Source of the DNA: Rhizobium sp. CF122
Lineage (GTDB): Bacteria > Pseudomonadota > Alphaproteobacteria > Rhizobiales > Rhizobiaceae
Reading direction: 5' to 3'
NCBI RefSeq assembly: GCF_000282035.1
Contig: NZ_AKKA01000025.1
Coordinates: forward strand, 1-54,893
DNA length: 54,893 bases
Part shown: positions 49,919 through 54,893 of the stretch, one piece after another
Layout: every line of letters begins with the position of its first letter
Position numbering within the stretch: the stretch's first letter is position 1
Translations under genes and position numbers: made by a program
Notes under the pieces: generated by a model
The model's database searches: none
Told to the model about the DNA's origin: nothing
What the model saw: the letters and a program-made list of their open reading frames with translations, nothing else

Positions 49919-50167
49919 ATGGAAGGCGTAGGCTGGATCGCGGCGATCATTATCGGCGGTTTTGCGGGTTGGCTCGCAGGCAAGCTGATGGAGGCGCGCT
50001 ACGGGATATTGCTCAACATCGTGCTCGGCATCGTCGGCTCAGTCGTCACTACCGCGATTCTGGCGCAATTTCATATAGAGGTGGCCGGCGGCAGGCTCGG
50101 CTATTTCATCACGGGTTTTCTTGGTGCCTGCTTGCTGATATTCGTCGCGCGGCTCGTCCGCCGATAA
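49919..50167 (+). CDS. GlsB/YeaQ/YmgE-family small membrane protein (copy 2)
   Basis: The 82-residue protein has GWIAAIIIGGFAGWLAGKLM, then GILLNIVLGIVGSVV and a third span. This is the YeaQ-type layout, but with low identity to its upstream neighbour. ATG 49919 follows GGGCGAGGGCAGG. It could be cotranscribed with lipA, 42 bases downstream. Confidence 0.85.
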   Translation: MEGVGWIAAIIIGGFAGWLAGKLMEARYGILLNIVLGIVGSVVTTAILAQFHIEVAGGRLGYFITGFLGACLLIFVARLVRR

Positions 50168-50209
50168 ATAGGGCTTTTGCCGCATAGAGCGGCGGAGATT
50201 TGAACTGCC

Positions 50210-51181
50210 ATGGTAACCATTCTCGACACGATCAATCCTGACGCCAAGCGCGTGCGGCATCCGGAAAAGGCGCATCGGCCCGATCAGGAAGTCATGCGCA
50301 AGCCGGATTGGATCCGCGTCAAGGCGCCGACCTCGAAGGGCTACGCGGAGACACGCTCGATCGTGAAGGAGCACAAGCTCGTCACTGTCTGCGAAGAAGC
50401 CGGCTGCCCCAACATCGGCGAGTGCTGGGACAAGAAGCACGCGACGTTCATGATCATGGGCGAGATCTGTACCCGCGCCTGCGCCTTCTGCAACGTCGCG
50501 ACAGGCAAGCCGAATGCGCTCGACATGGCTGAGCCGGAGAATGTCGCCAAGGCGGTGAAGGAGATGGGGCTTTCCCACGTCGTCATCACCTCCGTCGACC
50601 GCGATGATCTGGAGGATGGTGGCGCTGAGCACTTCGAGAAGGTGATCTGGGCGATCCGTGCGGCGTCGCCGACGACGACCATCGAGATCCTGACGCCTGA
50701 CTTCCTGAAGAAGCCGGGCGCCCTAGAACGCGTCGTCGCTGCCAAGCCCGACGTATTCAACCACAACATGGAAACGGTCGCCGGCAATTACCTGACCGTT
50801 CGTCCTGGTGCTCGCTACTTCCACTCCATCCGTCTGCTGCAGCGCGTGAAGGAACTCGACCCCACCATGTTCACCAAATCGGGCATCATGGTCGGCCTCG
50901 GCGAAGAACGAAACGAAGTGCTGCAGCTGATGGACGACCTGCGGACCGCAGACGTCGACTTCCTGACGATCGGCCAGTACCTGCAGCCAACCCGCAAGCA
51001 CCATGCGGTCATGAGCTTCGTCACCCCGGACGAATTCAAGTCCTATGAGACGGTCGCCTACACCAAGGGCTTCCTGATGGTGGCTTCGAGCCCGCTGACG
51101 CGCTCGTCACACCATGCCGGCGACGATTTTGCCCGCCTGAAGGCCGCACGCGAGAAGAAGCTGCTGATCGCAGCGGAATAA
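50210..51181 (+). CDS. lipA: Lipoyl synthase
   Basis: The 323-residue radical-SAM enzyme inserts sulfur into octanoyl groups on E2 and other lipoyl domains. Two iron-sulfur cluster sites are seen: C61-x4-C66-x5-C72 (auxiliary cluster, [12 protein letters not shown]) and C87-x3-C91-x2-C94 (radical [11 protein letters not shown]). The C-terminal [15 protein letters not shown] carries the Ser that ligates the auxiliary cluster. It supplies the cofactor for the lipoyl domains of PdhB and PdhC in the same region. Confidence 0.97.
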   Translation: MVTILDTINPDAKRVRHPEKAHRPDQEVMRKPDWIRVKAPTSKGYAETRSIVKEHKLVTVCEEAGCPNIGECWDKKHATFMIMGEICTRACAFCNVATGKPNALDMAEPENVAKAVKEMGLSHVVITSVDRDDLEDGGAEHFEKVIWAIRAASPTTTIEILTPDFLKKPGALERVVAAKPDVFNHNMETVAGNYLTVRPGARYFHSIRLLQRVKELDPTMFTKSGIMVGLGEERNEVLQLMDDLRTADVDFLTIGQYLQPTRKHHAVMSFVTPDEFKSYETVAYTKGFLMVASSPLTRSSHHAGDDFARLKAAREKKLLIAAE

Positions 51182-51204
51182 TCAACGAGCGCTTGCATTT
51201 TTTT

Positions 51205-51232
51205 AAAGCCGCGGCGATCTTCCCGCGGCTTT
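51205..51232 (+). terminator. Hairpin terminator of lipA
   Basis: A perfect 10-bp stem AAAGCCGCGG / CCGCGGCTTT has an 8-base loop, after a T7 run and before CTGTTTG. It ends the pdh-lip group. Confidence 0.8.
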
Positions 51233-51254
51233 CTGTTTGCAGTCAAGCGAGGCA

Positions 51255-51833
51255 ATGAAAATGCCGGCTTATATCGACGATATGCGCAAAGCGCTCGGAC
51301 TGCTTCGGCAGTCCGAGCGCATTATGGTCATCGGCTGCTCTGGCGGCGGCAAGAGCACCTTGTCGCGAAAACTCAGCGGCAGGCTCGATCTTCCTTATTT
51401 CTCGATGGATAGAGAGTTCTTCTGGTTGCCGGGCTGGGTCAAGCGCTCCAAGGACGAAGAGCGCCGTTTGATCACCAACGTTGTCGGCAGCGAACGTTGG
51501 CTCATGGACGGAACTGGCCCATCGACCTTCGATATTCGCGTCCCGCGCACGCAACTGGTCATCTGGGTACGCATGCCGTGCTGGCTTTGCCTGTGGGGCA
51601 TCTGCAAACGCGCGTTCTTTCATTTCGGCCGGACACGGCCCGACATGGCACCCGGATGCCTGGAGCGAGTGCCGGACCGGGAGTTCCTGACTTACATCTG
51701 GACGTTCGAGAAGCGGTTCACGCCGCTGGTGATTGCTGCACTCGACAAGCATGGCCCGAATGTCCCGGTTTTCCAGCTGAAAAGCCGGCGGGAGGTGAAC
51801 CACCTTCTTGATCTTCTTGGCGCTCCTTCTTAA
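51255..51833 (+). CDS. P-loop nucleoside/adenylate kinase-like protein
   Basis: The 192-residue protein has a Walker A GCSGGGKS (27-34) followed by KLSGRLDLPYFSMDREFFWLPGW, an adenylate kinase-like or FlaR-type topology-modulation ATPase arrangement. Asp and the Arg-rich lid region follow. Database names such as AAA family ATPase or DNA topology modulation protein FlaR have little experimental basis. ATG 51255 follows GCGAGGCA; ATG 51261 is also possible. coq10 follows after 9 bases. Confidence 0.8.
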   Translation: MKMPAYIDDMRKALGLLRQSERIMVIGCSGGGKSTLSRKLSGRLDLPYFSMDREFFWLPGWVKRSKDEERRLITNVVGSERWLMDGTGPSTFDIRVPRTQLVIWVRMPCWLCLWGICKRAFFHFGRTRPDMAPGCLERVPDREFLTYIWTFEKRFTPLVIAALDKHGPNVPVFQLKSRREVNHLLDLLGAPS

Positions 51834-51842
51834 CTGCCGATC

Positions 51843-52286
51843 ATGCCTCAGTTCGAAACGCACCACTCCGTCCCGCATTCCGCCGATCAGATGTTCGACC
51901 TCGTCGCTGATGTCGAGCACTACCCACAATTCCTGCCGCTCTGCGAGGCCCTCAGCATTCGCAGCCGCAAGGAGCGTGATGGCAAGGTTTTGCTGATCGC
52001 TGATATGACGGTCGGTTACAAGGCGATCCGCGAAACCTTCACGACACAGGTGCTATTGAACCGGGCCGAACGCCTCATCGAGGTCAAGTATATCGATGGG
52101 CCGTTTCGCTATCTCGACAATCGCTGGCGTTTCGAAGAAACGGCGACGGGCAGCAACATCCACTTCTTCATCGACTATGAGTTCAAGAGCCGCATCCTGG
52201 GGGCAGTCATGGGTTCGATGTTCGATCGCGCCTTCCGCATGTTCTCGGAAGCCTTCGAAACGCGGGCGACAAAGATTTACGGCTGA
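51843..52286 (+). CDS. Coq10/RatA-type START-domain protein (ubiquinone-binding)
   Basis: The 147-residue single START/polyketide-cyclase domain begins FETHHSVPHSADQMFDLVADVEHYPQFLPLCEAL and ends MGSMFDRAFRMFSEAFETRATKIYG, matching Coq10 and its bacterial relatives. Coq10 binds ubiquinone and aids respiration; RatA is a distant relative with a ribosome link, and which role applies here is not settled. Its 3' end overlaps convergent cinA by 10 bases. Confidence 0.88.
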   Translation: MPQFETHHSVPHSADQMFDLVADVEHYPQFLPLCEALSIRSRKERDGKVLLIADMTVGYKAIRETFTTQVLLNRAERLIEVKYIDGPFRYLDNRWRFEETATGSNIHFFIDYEFKSRILGAVMGSMFDRAFRMFSEAFETRATKIYG

Positions 52287-52777
52287 GCCAATTCCAGGAT
52301 CATGCCGAGCGCGGTCCTGACCGTCTCGATGCGCACCTGGTCGCGGCCGATATCGCCATAGAGCATCTTCCGATGAATAAGCCCGCCTTTGCGTGATTTG
52401 GCGGCCAGGTGGACGAGGCCGACCGGTTTCTCCGCTGACCCGCCGCCGGGGCCGGCGATGCCCGTCACGGCAACAGCGACAGCAGCGCGGGAGCGGAAGA
52501 GGGCGCCATGCACCATCTGCCGTGCGGTCTCCTCCGAGACTGCGCCGAAGCGGGTCAGCGTTTCCTCGTGCACGCCAAGCATCTCTATCTTGGCGGCATT
52601 TGTATAGGTGACGAAGCCTCTGTCCACGACTGAAGACGACCCTGAGATCTCCGTCAGTGCGCCGGCAATCAACCCGCCGGTGCAAGATTCTGCCGTCGAG
52701 ACCATCAGCCCCGCGGCAGTGAAGTCTCGAATGATGGATTCGGCTTGCGCAACGATGTCAGTCGGGAAGATGCTCAT
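52277..52777 (-). CDS. CinA-family protein, PncC-type amidohydrolase domain alone
   Basis: The 166-residue protein is only the C-terminal CinA domain (TAESCTGGLIAGALTEISGSS, GAVSEETARQM, VAVTGIAGPGGGSAEKPVGLVHLA). In other bacteria this domain deamidates nicotinamide mononucleotide. The N-terminal molybdopterin-like domain of full CinA is absent, as is common. It starts 1 base after the ispDF stop, so it is coupled to that gene. Confidence 0.92.
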   Translation of the reverse strand: MSIFPTDIVAQAESIIRDFTAAGLMVSTAESCTGGLIAGALTEISGSSSVVDRGFVTYTNAAKIEMLGVHEETLTRFGAVSEETARQMVHGALFRSRAAVAVAVTGIAGPGGGSAEKPVGLVHLAAKSRKGGLIHRKMLYGDIGRDQVRIETVRTALGMILELAQP

Positions 52778-52778
52778 C

Positions 52779-53990
52779 TCATCTTTCCCTGTAGACGACC
52801 GTTGCTGTAGCTATCGCGGCGATGCCCTCGCGACGACCAACAAAGCCGATCTTTTCGTTCGTCGTCGCCTTCACCGAGCATCGGTCAATTGTGATGCCGA
52901 GAAATTCGGACAGCTTGGCGCGCATCTCCTCGCGATGCGGCCCGACTTTCGGCGCTTCGGCGATCAGCGACACGTCGGCGTTCATGATCGTGCCGCCGCG
53001 CTCGCGCACGATCTTTGCCGCATGTTCGATGAAGATGCGTGAAGGCGCACCCTTCCATTGCGGATCCGATGGCGGAAAATGGTCGCCGATGTCGCCGGCA
53101 CCACAGGTCGCAAGCAGTGCATCCGTCAGGGCGTGCAGCGCGACGTCTGCATCAGAGTGGCCCTTGAGCTTCTGGTCATGGGGAATAAAGACGCCGCAGA
53201 GCGTTACGCCGTCGCCGGGCTCGAGCTGGTGAACATCGTAACCGTTGCCCGTACGCACATCGGGGAGCGTTTGTCCTGAAAGTCTGCTGTTTGCCATTGC
53301 AATGTCCTGTTTGACGGTCAGTTTCACATTGTCCGCCTGCCCCTCGACGATCCGTACCCGTAGACCGGCCCATTCGGCAATGGCCGCGTCATCGGTAAAG
53401 TCCGTCAGGTTTGCGGCGGCTGCTTTCTCGTGGGCAGTCAAGATCGGTTCGAAGGCAAACGATTGCGGCGTTTGCGCTGCATAAAGCTGTGCGCGGGAAA
53501 CTGTATCGAGAACCGTTCCGTCGAGGTCGGCTCGCTTCAGCGTATCGGCTACAGGCATAGCCGGGACAATTGCTGGCACGCCTTCCGAGAGGACGGCAGC
53601 GATACGATCGAGAAGGGTGTGGTCGAAGAAGGGGCGTACGGCGTCGTGGATCAGAACATGCGTGAGGTTCTTGCCGCGCAAATGGCGCAGCCCCGCTAGA
53701 ACGGATTGCTGGCGCGTCGAGCCGCCGTGGACCGCATCGATCGGCGTGCCCGACTGGACCTGACTGCTGGCATTGGCAAACAGGGCCTCGTCGTCGGGGT
53801 GAATGACCACGACGATGTGGCGAGCAAGCTCCCAACTGGCGAACTTCTGCAATGTATGAGTGATCACCGGCTTGCCGCCAATCGCCCGATATTGCTTGGG
53901 ACCTTCCTCAGATGCGCCTGCGCGTTCGCCACGCCCGGCCGCCACGACGACAATACCTATTGCTGGTTGCTTTTGATGCATCTGCGGCAT
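52779..53990 (-). CDS. ispDF: Bifunctional MEP-pathway enzyme IspDF
   Basis: The 403-residue fusion has an IspD nucleotidyltransferase (about 1-235: [11 protein letters not shown], Lys32 in [20 protein letters not shown]) and an IspF cyclase (about 245-403: GNGYDVHQL with Asp252 and His254, [16 protein letters not shown] with His278, [10 protein letters not shown]). It makes CDP-ME and MEcPP, skipping IspE between them. IspDF fusions are common in alphaproteobacteria. The isoprenoid product feeds UppS and ubiquinone. Confidence 0.96.
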   Translation of the reverse strand: MPQMHQKQPAIGIVVVAAGRGERAGASEEGPKQYRAIGGKPVITHTLQKFASWELARHIVVVIHPDDEALFANASSQVQSGTPIDAVHGGSTRQQSVLAGLRHLRGKNLTHVLIHDAVRPFFDHTLLDRIAAVLSEGVPAIVPAMPVADTLKRADLDGTVLDTVSRAQLYAAQTPQSFAFEPILTAHEKAAAANLTDFTDDAAIAEWAGLRVRIVEGQADNVKLTVKQDIAMANSRLSGQTLPDVRTGNGYDVHQLEPGDGVTLCGVFIPHDQKLKGHSDADVALHALTDALLATCGAGDIGDHFPPSDPQWKGAPSRIFIEHAAKIVRERGGTIMNADVSLIAEAPKVGPHREEMRAKLSEFLGITIDRCSVKATTNEKIGFVGRREGIAAIATATVVYRER

Positions 53991-54117
53991 AAATCCTCAA
54001 AACGCGATATTGCACCGGTGCTTAGCGGCTTGGCGCATCGAATTCCAGCATTTGCCCGAAAAATGTCAATTCGCGCACTGCCCTCTTGGCAAGCCATTTA
54101 AACCTGTCTAAAAATAG

Positions 54118-54136
54118 GGCACGCATTATGCGTGCC
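54118..54136. promoter_or_regulatory. Palindrome between ispDF and dusB
   Basis: GGCACGCA-TTA-TGCGTGCC is an 8-bp perfect inverted repeat, 14 bases before the dusB start. It is centred in the divergent gap. It could be a regulator site or a leader hairpin near the TTG start. Confidence 0.5.
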
Positions 54137-54150
54137 TGAAAGATAATCAA

Positions 54151-54893
54151 TTGTTGGACTTTGACCTCGCATCACCTTTGCGGATCGGACCTGTGGAAGT
54201 CAGGAACCGTGTCGTCCTGGCGCCCATGTCCGGCGTGACGGATATGCCGTTCCGTCAACTGGCGTGGCGCCATGGCGCCGGGCTTGTGGTGACCGAAATG
54301 GTTGCGAGCCGTGAACTCGTCAACAGTACCGCCGAATCATGGGCGCGCCTTGAGAGTGCAGGTTTTGAGCCGCACATGGTGCAACTCGCTGGCCGCGAAG
54401 CGCACTGGATGGCTGAGGCTGCGAAGATCGCGGCCGACCATGGCGCTGATATTATCGACATCAACATGGGATGTCCGGCCAAGAAGGTGATCGGCGGTTA
54501 TTCCGGCTCCGCCTTGATGCGCGATCCCGATCACGCCCTCGGCCTCATTGAGGCGACAGTCAAGGCGGTGACCATTCCCGTGACCCTGAAGATGCGGCTC
54601 GGTTGGGATGAGAACTCGATCAACGCGCCGGAGATTGCGCGTCGCGCGGAGGACGCAGGCGTCCAGCTGATTACGATCCACGGCCGCACGCGCATGCAGT
54701 TTTACGAAGGCCGGGCCGACTGGGATGCAATCCGCGCGGTGCGCGATGCGATCACCGTTCCTCTGGTTGCGAACGGCGACGTCGAAACCGTCGAAGACGC
54801 TTATGAGATTCTGCGTCGCTCGGGAGCCGATGCCGTCATGATCGGCAGGGGCTGTCAGGGCAGGCCGTGGCAAGCCGGTGTATTGGCTGGGCG
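54151..54893 (+). CDS. dusB: tRNA-dihydrouridine synthase, DusB/NifR3 type (truncated by window end)
   Basis: The visible 247 codons run off the right edge. Conserved parts are RNRVVLAPMSGVTD (FMN-binding TIM barrel), GREAHWMAEAAKI, the catalytic-Cys loop NMGCPAKKV (Cys108), KMRLGWDEN, TIHGRTRMQFYEG, and VANGDVETVEDA with IGRGCQGRPW. No ATG occurs in frame between the upstream stop (54115) and this start, so TTG 54151 or TTG 54154 must be used. In rhizobia nifR3 is the first gene of the ntrBC operon, so nitrogen regulator genes probably follow outside the window. Confidence 0.9.
   Translation, partial: MLDFDLASPLRIGPVEVRNRVVLAPMSGVTDMPFRQLAWRHGAGLVVTEMVASRELVNSTAESWARLESAGFEPHMVQLAGREAHWMAEAAKIAADHGADIIDINMGCPAKKVIGGYSGSALMRDPDHALGLIEATVKAVTIPVTLKMRLGWDENSINAPEIARRAEDAGVQLITIHGRTRMQFYEGRADWDAIRAVRDAITVPLVANGDVETVEDAYEILRRSGADAVMIGRGCQGRPWQAGVLAG

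Overview
This window is chromosomal DNA from an alphaproteobacterium of the Rhizobium/Agrobacterium group. The evidence is the general amino-acid transporter aapJQMP with a divergent metC, a fused ispDF, an E1-beta subunit that carries its own lipoyl domain, lpxI in place of lpxH, an EipB homologue, an alphaproteobacterial direct-repeat SOS box (GTTC-N7-GTTC) at lexA, and a nifR3/dusB-type gene at the right edge. Nearly all of it is core, vertically inherited sequence. I see no insertion sequence, prophage, CRISPR array, tRNA or rRNA.

Layout. 1-1.2 kb: a decayed methyltransferase remnant and a small secreted Cys protein with an internal repeat. 1.3-5.6 kb (minus): the aap ABC amino-acid uptake operon, with hairpins between aapJ and aapQ. 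5.9-12.1 kb: metC, an FAD monooxygenase, a zinc-finger protein, an alpha/beta hydrolase, cysE, two DUF proteins and a phasin. 12.3-15.2 kb: clpS-clpA. 15.3-18.2 kb (minus): an operon of ridA-like, GDPD, FemAB/GNAT-like and HIT genes. 18.4-20.0 kb: eipB and a secreted pentapeptide-repeat protein. 20.3-33.4 kb: rpsB-tsf-pyrH-frr-uppS-cdsA-rseP-bamA-lpxD-fabZ-lpxA-lpxI-lpxB, which links translation, isoprenoid and phospholipid precursors, outer-membrane assembly and lipid A synthesis. 33.4-36.9 kb: gltA and lexA (both minus) flanking a broken comEC remnant. 37.1-38.8 kb: a VOC protein and kdsA. 38.8-40.7 kb (minus): a chemoreceptor. 41.1-51.2 kb: eno, an ftsB/divIC-like gene, pdhA-pdhB-pdhC, an SGNH hydrolase, a GNAT protein, lpdA, two YeaQ-like membrane proteins and lipA. 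This gathers lower glycolysis, the pyruvate dehydrogenase complex and its lipoate supply. 51.2-54.9 kb: a P-loop kinase-like protein, coq10, a stand-alone CinA/PncC domain, ispDF and a truncated dusB.

I did not find a clearly new multi-gene system. The observations most worth a second look are the comEC gene reduced to its two ends, the internally duplicated secreted Cys protein at 722-1156, a possible 16-residue peptide upstream of eno, the palindromes in front of pdhA and dusB, the strong intercistronic hairpins in the aap and rpsB-tsf-pyrH transcripts, and a Lys/Ala-rich tail on ClpA ending in a 12-bp tandem repeat over the stop codon. Starts were chosen by Shine-Dalgarno spacing and family N-termini. 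All family assignments are by reading motifs, without database searches.
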